From: Neorickettsia findlayensis
GTDB lineage: Bacteria; Pseudomonadota; Alphaproteobacteria; Rickettsiales; Anaplasmataceae
DNA length: 64,000 nucleotides
NCBI RefSeq assembly: GCF_009856525.1
Contig: NZ_CP047224.1
Location: 558,001-622,000 of the forward strand
Direction: 5' to 3'
The position numbers and the translations under genes are program-made. Of the stretch, positions 55,178 to 63,819 are shown piece after piece; position 1 is the stretch's first letter; each line of letters begins with the position of its first letter. The notes beneath the pieces are model-generated. The model saw only the letters and a list, made by a program, of their open reading frames with translations. It did not search any database and was not told where the DNA came from.

Positions 55178-56590
55178 ATGATACAACTTGTGCTCGCTCG
55201 TTGTTCAGAAGGGGTTATCCATAGCAAAATAATGACACCACTGTTCTTGCTGCTTCCCTTGTTTGCATCGTTGATTGTGTTGTTTGCATCAAACAGTAGA
55301 TACTATCTTTCCATTCTGTTTTCTGCCTCCACATTTTTGATTTCTCTTGTTTTAGCTGCACGTGCTGGTTCCGAGTTTGTGGTCTTTCAAGTGGGAGCGA
55401 TCATACTCAAAATGGATGAACTTTCCTGCATAATGCTGCTTTTGACGTCCCTGCTTACGATGCTCTGCATGGTCATGGCAAAGGACAGATCTTCTGGCTA
55501 TCTTAGCATGCTATTCTTGCTTGAATTCGTGCTCGCGGTGTTTTTTTTGGCAACGGATCTACTTACCTTCTACATAATGTTTGAGCTTTCGCTCGTCCCA
55601 ATTTTTTTCATTATTGGTCTCTGGGGGGGCAAGAAGAGAGTACATGCAGCATTTAAGATCTTTTTATACACATTGTTTGGATCGGTTGGATTTTTAATAT
55701 CGATTTTATACCTATTTACAGAACTCGGTACGCTTGAAATTAGCTCCTTAATCTATTTGGTAGAAGAGACAATCCCGGTTGCAGCACAAAAACTTATTTG
55801 GATTGCGTTATTCTTTGCATTTGCCGTCAAGATACCAATGTTTCCGTTTCATACATGGCTCCCAGACGCACATGTTCAAGCACCAACAGAAGGTTCAGTA
55901 ATACTTGCAGGCGTGCTGATAAAACTAGGGGCATATGGAATGCTCAAAGTTTTGTTGCCAATTCTTCCATCGCTCAGCAGAGAGTTCTCTACTTTAGCAC
56001 TTTCGCTCAGTGCAATTGCAGTAATTTACACCTCGTTGGTCGCACTCGCACAGACAGACATGAAGAAACTAATCGCATACTCATCGATTGCACATATGGG
56101 AATCGTAACTGCCGGTCTTTTTGCCTTCAATATTGAAGGATACAAAGGGGCTATATTTCAAATGGTAAGTCATGGTTTGGTTTCCTCAGGATTATTTTTC
56201 TGTATAGGCTCCATTTACAACCGCAGTGCAACAAGACAAATTGCTGACCACTCTGGCATAATGAATTTCGCTCCCAAGTTAGGGTTTGCATTTGTGCTCT
56301 TTTCACTTGCGGCGATTGGCCTTCCTGGTACCGCAGGCTTTGTGGGTGAGTTCCTTGCACTTGCGGGATTGTTTCAGAGCACAGAGGTGTTTGCAATACT
56401 CTGCACTACTGGTGTAGTTCTAGGAGCATGTTATATGCTCTACCTTTGCAGACGCATTATCTGGGGCTCCCCGACGGGCAACATCTTTCAAGATATTCAA
56501 CTACATGAGGCCATACCAATCTTTACTTTAACCATCTTGGTTATGATTTTGGGACTTTACCCGAACTTGCTTCTTAATTTTTTGAGATGA
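55178..56590 (+). CDS. nuoM: NADH-quinone oxidoreductase subunit M
   Basis: A 470-residue proton-pumping antiporter-like subunit of complex I with about 14 membrane helices. The conserved Glu in MFELSLVPIFFIIGLWGG and the Lys in FAFAVKIPMFPFHTWLPDAHVQAPTEGSVILAGVLIKLG are seen, plus MKKLIAYSSIAHMG. The start is uncertain: ATG at 55178 is used (the preceding AGG is too close), while the ATG at 55232 (MTPLFLLLPLF) would give the more usual N-terminus. It overlaps nuoN by four bases (ATGA). nuoL is not adjacent, so the nuo genes are split in this genome. Confidence 0.97.
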   Translation: MIQLVLARCSEGVIHSKIMTPLFLLLPLFASLIVLFASNSRYYLSILFSASTFLISLVLAARAGSEFVVFQVGAIILKMDELSCIMLLLTSLLTMLCMVMAKDRSSGYLSMLFLLEFVLAVFFLATDLLTFYIMFELSLVPIFFIIGLWGGKKRVHAAFKIFLYTLFGSVGFLISILYLFTELGTLEISSLIYLVEETIPVAAQKLIWIALFFAFAVKIPMFPFHTWLPDAHVQAPTEGSVILAGVLIKLGAYGMLKVLLPILPSLSREFSTLALSLSAIAVIYTSLVALAQTDMKKLIAYSSIAHMGIVTAGLFAFNIEGYKGAIFQMVSHGLVSSGLFFCIGSIYNRSATRQIADHSGIMNFAPKLGFAFVLFSLAAIGLPGTAGFVGEFLALAGLFQSTEVFAILCTTGVVLGACYMLYLCRRIIWGSPTGNIFQDIQLHEAIPIFTLTILVMILGLYPNLLLNFLR

Positions 56591-57963
56591 ATCAGTATCT
56601 GTTTTTACTACCTGAAATCACACTTTTTACTCTTTCCTGTTTGCTGCTTTTCTTAAAAGGCAAGAATGAGCTTGGACTGGTTTCTGTGTTGATCACTTTT
56701 GCAGTGACGTTTTTCAGTTATACTCGCACATCAGTTGAAATCTTAAATGGGATGCTACACATCTCTCCTTTCACACAAACTGTTAAGCTTGTAATACTTG
56801 CTTTTGCCTGTATCTTTTTTGTACAGGCTGTCGCAGTAAAGCAATCATACTCAAAAAATTTTTCAGTCTTAGTGCTACTTTCGCTCCTTGGAATGCTACT
56901 TTCTGTTTCGTCAAGCACTTTACCGTCCCTATACCTAGCTGTAGAACTTCATAGCATAGGACAATACATACTGGCTTGTATAAAGCATAAATCGATTAAA
57001 AGCACAGAAGCAGGTGTGAAGTATACACTTCTGGGAACATTCATGTCGGCAGTAATGATATACGGAATATCATTAATATTTACGGTTTCCGGTGATCTTT
57101 CGATAAAAAGCCTTTTTGTAGCAGACAATAAAATCCACTCTATAGGAATTCTGTTATTCATTTCAGGACTAATGTTTAAGATTGCTGCCGCACCCTTTCA
57201 TGCATGGATAGGTGATATCTACGAAGGATCTCCTACGATTTCTACAACATTTTTTGCTGTGCTGCCGAAACTTTCCCTCATTGTAGTATTAGTCTCGCTC
57301 ATCTCTAACGTGGAACCTATTGCGTACGATGAATCTGCCTACCCTATTGAGCTGATGAAAAACTCTCAATATCTTAGGAACATACTCTTTATCTGTGGTA
57401 TTTTGTCCATTGCTTTTGGTACGTTTTCTGCCTTTGGACAAAAAAATATTAAGAGATTTATAGGATTTGCATCCATTACACACGTCGGTTACATGCTGCT
57501 TGGAATAAGCAACTCAGCAAGTCTATCGTTTGGAAATCCAGGAATTGCATATGCACTAGTGTATTCTTTCACAAATCTTGGCATTCTGTCTGTCGTATTG
57601 ATGCTCAAAGATAAACATATCAGTTCTCTGAAAAAGCTCAGGTGCTCGAATAACCTTGTTGCCCTTGCATTTGTACTCTTGCTTTTCTCTTCCGCTGGAG
57701 TGCCACCGTTTATAGGGTTCTGGAGCAAGGCATATATAGTGAAGACTCTCGTTGAAACAAACCATATTCCCACTGCCCTTTTTTCAATGCTTGCTGGCAT
57801 CATCTCAGCTTTTTACTACGCAAGAATAGCCAAGGAAACCTATTTTATAAACACAACAGAACAGAATACTGAGGCAAGCTTGAGACATAATAAGCTTCTC
57901 AGTTCGGTAGTAATTTTGTGTGCCCTGTTCTCAACATTCGGGTTTATACTTCTGGTTTACTGA
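56587..57963 (+). CDS. nuoN: NADH-quinone oxidoreductase subunit N
   Basis: A 458-residue membrane subunit of complex I related to NuoM and NuoL, with about 14 helices. The family motif FKIAAAPFHAWIGDIYEGSPTISTTFFAVLPKLS and the NIKRFIGFASITHVGYMLLG segment (conserved Lys and Gly residues) are clear, as is FSSAGVPPFIGFWSKAYIV near residue 360. Its ATG overlaps the nuoM stop by four bases. The length is slightly below the E. coli protein. Confidence 0.96.
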   Translation: MNQYLFLLPEITLFTLSCLLLFLKGKNELGLVSVLITFAVTFFSYTRTSVEILNGMLHISPFTQTVKLVILAFACIFFVQAVAVKQSYSKNFSVLVLLSLLGMLLSVSSSTLPSLYLAVELHSIGQYILACIKHKSIKSTEAGVKYTLLGTFMSAVMIYGISLIFTVSGDLSIKSLFVADNKIHSIGILLFISGLMFKIAAAPFHAWIGDIYEGSPTISTTFFAVLPKLSLIVVLVSLISNVEPIAYDESAYPIELMKNSQYLRNILFICGILSIAFGTFSAFGQKNIKRFIGFASITHVGYMLLGISNSASLSFGNPGIAYALVYSFTNLGILSVVLMLKDKHISSLKKLRCSNNLVALAFVLLLFSSAGVPPFIGFWSKAYIVKTLVETNHIPTALFSMLAGIISAFYYARIAKETYFINTTEQNTEASLRHNKLLSSVVILCALFSTFGFILLVY

Positions 57964-58002
57964 TCCCTGCATTATTTGATTTCTAATGTTATTTTCTAGT
58001 GC

Positions 58003-58185
58003 ATGGATAGGTCTTCGCCGTGCTCACACATTCTCTCTCAGGACTACGATCATATCGCGTGGATATTTAAGTGCGCATGTTTCATTGGGACCAGCTCCTC
58101 GTTGCAGCAGTACCGATTCGATATTAAGCTACTCTACAAAATGCTCTGTAGATATGTTCTGTTTCGCTTGTTTGCATACCTATAA
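58003..58185 (+). CDS. Doubtful small protein before birA, 60 aa
   Basis: A 60-codon frame (MDRSSPCSHILSQDYDHIAW..., ending LFRLFAYL) whose TAA overlaps the birA ATG by one base, the same TAATG junction used by groES-groEL and ppiD-holA in this genome. That position is its main support. It has no clear ribosome-binding site and no recognisable family. The overlapping frame at 57986-58204 is an alternative and equally featureless. It may be chance. Confidence 0.25.
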   Translation: MDRSSPCSHILSQDYDHIAWIFKCACFIGTSSSLQQYRFDIKLLYKMLCRYVLFRLFAYL

Positions 58186-58865
58186 TGTTCTCGCGTCCTC
58201 TTAGCTTAATACGCCTTAAATCTCCAGAAAACACGAATGACGCTGTAAAAGATTTCATCTCGAAGGGCAATTGTACACTCCTAATTGGAGAAAAACCGCT
58301 TTTTGGAAAAACAAGAAATGGAAAAAGTGATTGGAAAATCATGGAAGGCAATCTTTTCATGAGTATTGGGCTGTTCAACGAAGATGTAAAAACAGGAGAA
58401 ATTGTTTTTAAAGTAGTTGTTGCAGTAGGTGAATTGCTCTCAAATTGGGTAGAGAATCTTCAGTACAAGTGGCCTAATGATATCCTGGTTGGGGGGAAAA
58501 AAATTTGTGGAATATTACTGGAATACAACTCCGGCAAATTAGTCATAGGGATAGGAATAAACGTACTACATTCACCGTATGAATGGACCACCTGTTTGGA
58601 CAAGTACCACCTGATTTCTCTCAATGAACTTCCACTCCAGATCCTAGCCTCACTTAGAAAGCACGAAAGCAAACCAATTGAACAAATCGTTGCAATATGG
58701 AGAAGCAAAGCATTCTTGTTAGGAAAGGAAATCGACTTTAATGCAAATGGAAAATTAGAAAGAGGCGTTTTCATTGACGTCGCACTAGATGGCGCTCTTG
58801 TACTAGAAGATCTGCATACTAAAGAGCAAAAAAAATTTTATTCGGGGTCTATATGTACTACGTAA
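58185..58865 (+). CDS. birA: Biotin-[acetyl-CoA-carboxylase] ligase
   Basis: A 226-residue monofunctional biotin protein ligase, which attaches biotin to carboxylase carrier proteins. The family's GRGRxGRxW loop is modified to GKTRNGKSDW, followed by GNLFMSIGL, the catalytic KWPNDILVGGKKICGILLE (about 93-111) and IGIGINV. There is no N-terminal winged helix, so it is not a repressor like E. coli BirA. The degenerate biotin loop is worth noting: the third Arg is a Lys and the spacing is kept. The last four codons overlap ccmD. Confidence 0.9.
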   Translation: MFSRPLSLIRLKSPENTNDAVKDFISKGNCTLLIGEKPLFGKTRNGKSDWKIMEGNLFMSIGLFNEDVKTGEIVFKVVVAVGELLSNWVENLQYKWPNDILVGGKKICGILLEYNSGKLVIGIGINVLHSPYEWTTCLDKYHLISLNELPLQILASLRKHESKPIEQIVAIWRSKAFLLGKEIDFNANGKLERGVFIDVALDGALVLEDLHTKEQKKFYSGSICTT

Positions 58866-58975
58866 TTACCGCATACCTTGTATACATTGGATTATTAGGC
58901 TGGTGCAGCTGGAGAATCATACAGCGATACATTGATTCTCAACGAAAGTTACGTGATCTTGGTCATCGAAGGTAA
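58853..58975 (+). CDS. ccmD: Cytochrome c maturation protein CcmD-like, 40 aa
   Basis: A 40-residue protein starting MYYVITAYLVYIGLLGWCSW and ending in the basic, charged RRLRDLGHRR-type tail (SQRKLRDLGHRR). This is the plan of CcmD: an N-terminal AY(A/G) element, one membrane helix and a short cytoplasmic coil with basic residues. CcmD links CcmC and CcmE to the CcmAB heme exporter. GGGGT precedes the ATG by five bases, and the start overlaps birA by 13 bases in another frame. The protein is too short for a firm homology statement; the nearby ccmA at 62.7 kb supports it only loosely. Confidence 0.7.
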   Translation: MYYVITAYLVYIGLLGWCSWRIIQRYIDSQRKLRDLGHRR

Positions 58976-59041
58976 GACGACGTTGCAGGATCATTCTACT
59001 TTTCACATTTTTTATTCGTAATAACCATCAAAAGACCTAAT

Positions 59042-59812
59042 ATGACTGTTCAAAAAAAGTTGCAAAAAGCATCAAGACTGATTCATGAAACTCTAAAAGA
59101 GAGTCTAGCTCTCTTTCCAAGTGAAGATGAACTTTTTCAAGCAATTAGATATTCCCTTCTTGCAGAAAGCTCACATATTCGTGGCTTTCTAGTGCTAGAA
59201 CTTGGCACACTATTTAATATCCCATATGTGGATACCATAGAAGTTGCCGCTGCAATTGAAATGATTCACTCCTTTTCACTCATACATGACGATCTCCCAG
59301 CCTTAGATAACTCAAACGAAAGAAGGAATCAGCCTGCATGTCATATCGCTTTCCGAGAGAGCACCGCCATACTCGCTGGAGATGCTTTGTTGGTTTTGGC
59401 TTATCAGATGCTCAGTCGTTACGGTGCACCGCTTGTGCAAAGGACTTCCAAATACATATTAGAAATGATTGCAGGACAGGTTCATGACGTGGGAAGTGGT
59501 TCTACACTCACAGCAGATGAAATCAATAAAATGAAATCTGGCTCACTTTTTGCATTGAGTTGTTCTAGTGTTGGTCACATTGCAAACGGTGCACAAAGCG
59601 AGCTTACTGTATTAGAAGCATTTGGGTACGAAATAGGCGTCATTTTTCAAGCTGTGGATGATATAAAAGATGGAGACGCAAAAAATGACCCTCAAAATAC
59701 TATCACTATTTCCCTCAAAAAGGTTAAGGAAATTGTTAGCACAACATTTCTGCTTGAAAAAAAGACACTTATAGACGAATTAGTCACTTTAATCATCAAT
59801 GGATCGCTCTAG
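59042..59812 (+). CDS. ispA: Polyprenyl (farnesyl/geranylgeranyl) diphosphate synthase
   Basis: A 256-residue trans-prenyltransferase of isoprenoid synthesis. The first aspartate-rich motif is IHDDLPALDNSNERRNQPACH at about 81-101 (DDxxxxD type), preceded by AAIEMIHSFSL, and the second is FQAVDDIKDGDAK near 203. The AILAGDALLVLAYQ and KMKSGSLFALSCS segments fit. It is shorter than E. coli IspA (299 residues), with reduced C-terminal helices. The chain length of the product cannot be told by eye; it may supply quinone and undecaprenyl precursors. Confidence 0.92.
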   Translation: MTVQKKLQKASRLIHETLKESLALFPSEDELFQAIRYSLLAESSHIRGFLVLELGTLFNIPYVDTIEVAAAIEMIHSFSLIHDDLPALDNSNERRNQPACHIAFRESTAILAGDALLVLAYQMLSRYGAPLVQRTSKYILEMIAGQVHDVGSGSTLTADEINKMKSGSLFALSCSSVGHIANGAQSELTVLEAFGYEIGVIFQAVDDIKDGDAKNDPQNTITISLKKVKEIVSTTFLLEKKTLIDELVTLIINGSL

Positions 59813-59937
59813 GAGTCCACAGAACAAAACATCTGAACCGGTAGAATCGGTTTATGGGCTAAATGAGTGACCAAAACATTGTTGAACCAATTAAAAATTG
59901 CAAATACTGAACAAACGCTCAATAGAAAGTACGTAAA

Positions 59938-59958
59938 CTTCAAAATATATTTTTGAAG
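59938..59958 (+). terminator. AT-rich hairpin after ispA
   Basis: CTTCAAAA at 59938-59945 pairs with TTTTGAAG at 59951-59958 (eight base pairs, five-base loop), 126 bases after the ispA stop. The T-run lies inside the stem, so it is a modest terminator candidate. Confidence 0.4.
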
Positions 59959-60071
59959 ATGAATTAGGCATTTTCATCACACACCTCAATTTCTCTTATC
60001 AAAATTAGTCATTACAGCTTAAGAGGTTAGTATTGTCTGTACAGCAGGATTGTAGTAAGATTCCAAGTGCT

Positions 60072-60144
<73 letters not shown>

Positions 60145-60291
60145 CGCGTTTCTCTGTGTTTATGAAACTAGTCTCGACACTGAACACTGCTAGCTGCATC
60201 CCGCTCATTGTGGCTTCGCTTGCCGGTTTTGTTTCAGGAAAAACGCACCTTACAACTCAAGTTTGCTTATAGTCAATTCTGAGGAATCTAG

Positions 60292-61110
60292 CTAGTGACA
60301 GCATAAACACTTTTCGACACCAACCTTGCCTGAATGATTCTGAATTCCAAAACTATTCACACACATTGCGCCCGCAAAACAAGCGTGCTCACCACTGTAA
60401 AGTATAGCTTCAGAGTATGAAAGTGGCAGCCTATCATGGAATGCATCTGCATACTGACTTTCGCCAAAATTTGGCGCTCGCGGAACGACTTCATTGCAAA
60501 TTCCATACTCAATCGCACGCATTACTTGTCCTAATACTTTTGAAGGCACTGCATCTGCCCCTGCTACTCTGTGCTCTATCGTATCATATGTAACTCGTAC
60601 AGCATTGGTTTTGTTCTCTTCAAAACCCCAATTTATAAACCTGGGCGTGAATTTATCGTAATATTGGAAACGCTTATAAGATTCTATACTGGGAGCAAAA
60701 CAAAGCATCGAAGAACGCATTAAATGACAAAATCCACCGACGATAAAACTTCTTAGTTTAGGCTCAAGTCTGGTTATATTCTTTTGGGACTCTTTATCGT
60801 GCAAACTGACATGAACATGCAAAGCACTTCCGGGTTGGTCCATGCGTGGTTTGGCTGAAAAGTCTGCTATTTCACGCACAAGAACCTTAAAATTATTTAC
60901 TTCACTTAGAAGAAGAGAGATGTTGTTGGTCGGGAGTGTTGAGATTTCATACTGCCCATTCCCTTTTTCTTCGGCAATACGTTCGATCAAACAAAAGTGG
61001 TGAGAAATCAACTCCTTAAAGAACTCGATCTTTTCGTTACTATAGAATTCTAACTCGATTCCCAATGTTATCCCAAAGTTGAATCGGTCGTTTAGAGTTT
61101 CTAGAGTCAT
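60292..61110 (-). CDS. Glutamine synthetase-like catalytic-domain protein, short
   Basis: A 272-residue protein that carries much of the glutamine synthetase catalytic fold but is far shorter than GlnA (about 470). Recognisable pieces are GIELEFYSNEK near the start (the metal-binding Glu pair), GQYEIS near residue 55, GSALHVHVSLHDKE at about 95-108 (GS motif GSGxHxHxSL), FAPSIESYKRF, WGFEENKTNAVRVTYDTIEHRVAGADAVPSKVLGQVM (the R-x-E-x-R and GADANPY-type region, here altered to DTIEHRVAGADAVPS). The beta-grasp domain is missing and some substrate residues are changed, so activity as glutamine synthetase is doubtful; a gamma-glutamyl ligase of the GS-like type is possible. It ends in several Cys (EKCLCCH). 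Confidence 0.8.
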   Translation of the reverse strand: MTLETLNDRFNFGITLGIELEFYSNEKIEFFKELISHHFCLIERIAEEKGNGQYEISTLPTNNISLLLSEVNNFKVLVREIADFSAKPRMDQPGSALHVHVSLHDKESQKNITRLEPKLRSFIVGGFCHLMRSSMLCFAPSIESYKRFQYYDKFTPRFINWGFEENKTNAVRVTYDTIEHRVAGADAVPSKVLGQVMRAIEYGICNEVVPRAPNFGESQYADAFHDRLPLSYSEAILYSGEHACFAGAMCVNSFGIQNHSGKVGVEKCLCCH

Positions 61111-61276
61111 ATCAGTTACGTTTTCCAATCATTATCACCTATATCTTTCGAATCTGAAAGTTGAGCAAGAACACTGTGAACTTGATTAGCTTATCTTGAG
61201 TTGGTATAAGAGCAGGACGATCCCCTCCACTTTTCCGATTAGGAAAGAGCATTCGTATTTAAATGTGCGTTGCACG

Positions 61277-62029
61277 ATGTATAGTTATATTAAGAATACA
61301 ATTAGAATCGTCGGTGATTTTACACTTTTCAACCTAAGCGTCCTCCTAAGTAGTAGGAAGGTGTATTGTGTGGAAATAGTAAAACAGCTGTTTCTGATAG
61401 GATATTACTCGGTGCCAATCGTTGCATTTTCTGCTGTGTTTATGGGAGCCATGCTTGCACTCCATACCTATTCTGGTCTTGACCTTTTTCAATCACAAAC
61501 GATGGTTGCGCAAGTACTAGCAAAATCGATTACTCGTGAAATAGGACCTGTTGTTGTTGGCATAATTGTTGCGGGGCGAGTTGCTTCAACAATAGCAGCA
61601 GAGATTGGTACAATGCGAGTCACAGAACAAGTGGACCTCTTAAAATCACTCTCGATCAATGTACACGCTTACCTTGTATTTCCCAAAATCATCGCAGCAT
61701 TGATTTCTTTCCCTGTGTTGTCGATAATCTCCGCACTGTTTGGAATGCTGGGTGGTTACCTTATAGGAACGTATAAATTTGCGTTTAGCGAAATGCTTTA
61801 TATATCGGACACACTTACCTTTGTTACGTACAAGGATCTTATGTCTGGAATGACAAAATCGTTCTTTTTTGGCTTTATCACAGCAAGTGTAAGCTGCTTT
61901 AATGCTTTGAGAGCTACACATGGCGCAAAAGGCGTCGGAATAGCAGTAACAAACTCAGTAGTAGCATCCTTTGTACTGATACTGCTGTCAAACTATCTGA
62001 TTACATTAGCTATATTTCATGGAAAGTAA
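61277..62029 (+). CDS. mlaE: MlaE-family ABC transporter permease
   Basis: A 250-residue permease with about five to six membrane helices, belonging to the MlaE/YrbE family that moves phospholipids between inner and outer membranes. The family pattern AVFMGAMLALHTYSGLDLF, TREIGPVVVGIIVAGRVASTIAAEIGTMRVTEQVDLLKSLSINVHAYLVFPKIIA and GGYLIGTYKF are very typical. The ATG at 61277 is chosen; upstream codons from 61196 lack homology features. It overlaps mlaF by 11 bases. The partner MlaD is not in the window. Confidence 0.93.
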   Translation: MYSYIKNTIRIVGDFTLFNLSVLLSSRKVYCVEIVKQLFLIGYYSVPIVAFSAVFMGAMLALHTYSGLDLFQSQTMVAQVLAKSITREIGPVVVGIIVAGRVASTIAAEIGTMRVTEQVDLLKSLSINVHAYLVFPKIIAALISFPVLSIISALFGMLGGYLIGTYKFAFSEMLYISDTLTFVTYKDLMSGMTKSFFFGFITASVSCFNALRATHGAKGVGIAVTNSVVASFVLILLSNYLITLAIFHGK

Positions 62030-62747
62030 GATCAGTGTTCGTGACCTTTCGGTATATTTTTATAATAGAAGCATCCTAGATAACATAAACCTCGATCTCT
62101 CTCCTGGGGAGAATTTATCCGTTATCGGTAAGTCTGGTGAGGGCAAGTCTGTTTTACTCAAATCAATTATCGGACTTATACCCAGAAATAGAGGTATAGT
62201 CCTTTTTAATGGTAAGGAAATCAAAGAGAACGTGGAAGAAATTGTGAGAAAACACAATATAGCGATCTCTTTTCAGAACGACTGCCTTTTTGACGACATG
62301 ACAATCTTGGAAAACTTGTGTTTCCCGCTGACCAAAAGCAACGGAGTAAGCAAACAAGCAGCAATTGCATTATCAAAGGAAATCCTTTGCAAAACCGAGC
62401 TACCGCTTAGGATTTTGGCATCATATCCATCCGCACTATCTGGAGGAATGAAAAAGAGGATAGCCGTTGCAAGAACGATTATAACACGGCCAGAAATCAT
62501 CTTCTTTGATGAGCCCACAAGTGGACTCGATCCAGTAACTGCTCACAAGATAACAGAGATGATCAGGGAATATACTATGCAGGAAGATGTATCTAGTATA
62601 ATTGTGACACATGACCTTAAGTGCAGCAGAAAAGTTTCAGACAGAGTTGCAATGCTGCACTTGGGAAAGATCATATGGCAAGGACAAACAGACTCATTAG
62701 ACACCAGCGACAATCCATACGTAAAAGAGTTTCTATCATATGCTTAG
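62019..62747 (+). CDS. mlaF: MlaF-family ABC transporter ATP-binding protein
   Basis: A 242-residue ATPase that powers the MlaE permease. Walker A GKSGEGKS is at 37-44 (Glu in place of the common Gly/Ser/Cys at the fifth position, seen in this family), the Q-loop is AISFQNDCLFDDMTILENLCFPL, the signature LSGGMKKRIAVARTII is near 141-156 and Walker B is EIIFFDEPTSGLDPVTA. The gene overlaps mlaE (11 bases) and ccmA (8 bases), so the three are one transcript. Confidence 0.95.
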   Translation: MESKISVRDLSVYFYNRSILDNINLDLSPGENLSVIGKSGEGKSVLLKSIIGLIPRNRGIVLFNGKEIKENVEEIVRKHNIAISFQNDCLFDDMTILENLCFPLTKSNGVSKQAAIALSKEILCKTELPLRILASYPSALSGGMKKRIAVARTIITRPEIIFFDEPTSGLDPVTAHKITEMIREYTMQEDVSSIIVTHDLKCSRKVSDRVAMLHLGKIIWQGQTDSLDTSDNPYVKEFLSYA

Positions 62748-63660
62748 AGTAGATGGAAAAAATATCGGTTTTGCTAGGGAGGGAATACGGATTCTCTCAG
62801 ATGTAAACTTCTCAGTGAAAAGTGGCCAGATTTTGTGGATTAAAGGTGATAATGGCACTGGGAAAACAACATTGTTGCGTATTATTGCAGGAGTGCTCAA
62901 AACCTTTTCTGGAAGCATATCATTCTATTCACAGGGAGACGCTAGAAACAATGAACCAGAAGCGATTTGGAAAGAGGAAGCAAAACAACAGGATAAGACA
63001 CTCACTACAGAGACAATTAAAAAAGAGAAAAACTTGTGTGGACACCATCTTACAATAGAAGACAGGTCAGTTAGACAAGCAGGATATGAACACTGTCTTC
63101 ATAAAACTGCCAACAATCAAAACCTAGATGACGCATACAACAAGTTAGAAACTGCAAGTGTTGTAGGTAGCACTTTGTGCAACAAACACAAACATGAGGA
63201 AAAAAAAGAAACCAAGAAGCTTATGATCAACACAAGTATTGGAGAAGATTTTACTCAAAAAATTCAACCTCATAGTGAAATCACTTATATTGGAGAAAAA
63301 CTAGCCTGTGATGAGGAGCATACTGTACTAGAGAATCTATATTTTTGGGCGAAGCTGAGGAATTGCACCCATTTACTCCAAGCTACATTAGAATTTTTCG
63401 ACCTGGCAAAAATATCGAACATAGAAATAAGAAAACTCTCTAGTGGCTGGAAAAAAAAAGTGAGTCTATCGAAACTTCTGCTATTCAACTCAAAGATTTG
63501 GATACTTGATGAACCCTTTATTCACTTGGACAAGAGGAGTATAAAACTATTCACAGAACTCTTTGATTTAAGATTAGCGCGGAACGGAATTATCTTTCTC
63601 GTACACCATGATGAACTGGATATTGATGATGACAAAATAACGAGATTAGAGCTAGGTTGA
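62740..63660 (+). CDS. ccmA: Heme exporter ATP-binding protein CcmA-like, with large insertion
   Basis: A 306-residue ABC ATPase most like CcmA of the cytochrome c maturation heme exporter, normally about 200 residues. Walker A GDNGTGKT is at 36-43, and from about 178 the CcmA-like course resumes: ITYIGEKLACDEEHTVLENLYFWAKLRN, the signature-region KLSSGWKKKVSLSKLLL (233-247, modified from LSAGQ) and Walker B KIWILDEPFIHLDKRS (252-267). Between about 67 and 178 there is a hydrophilic Lys/Glu/Asn-rich insertion of about 110 residues with six or so His and several Cys (LCGHHL, EHCLHKT, LCNKHKHEEK). The first residues overlap mlaF. ccmB is not next to it. Confidence 0.82.
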   Translation: MLRVDGKNIGFAREGIRILSDVNFSVKSGQILWIKGDNGTGKTTLLRIIAGVLKTFSGSISFYSQGDARNNEPEAIWKEEAKQQDKTLTTETIKKEKNLCGHHLTIEDRSVRQAGYEHCLHKTANNQNLDDAYNKLETASVVGSTLCNKHKHEEKKETKKLMINTSIGEDFTQKIQPHSEITYIGEKLACDEEHTVLENLYFWAKLRNCTHLLQATLEFFDLAKISNIEIRKLSSGWKKKVSLSKLLLFNSKIWILDEPFIHLDKRSIKLFTELFDLRLARNGIIFLVHHDELDIDDDKITRLELG

Positions 63661-63819
63661 TGCTCTAGTAAGCCGGACTCAGAACATATCACCTCATATC
63701 CTGTATTTCAATTTTTAAAATTTAAAAATCGAAATAGCAACATTTTGCAGTCATCACAAGTGCGATGGCCAATAGCATCACCAGAACCGGGCTTGTAGTA
63801 CCAAAACGGGGCACTTTTG

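Noticed and set aside
58124-58378. Minus-strand frame across the start of birA
   Set aside because: It covers the antisense of the conserved biotin loop; the plus-strand frame carries the family motifs.
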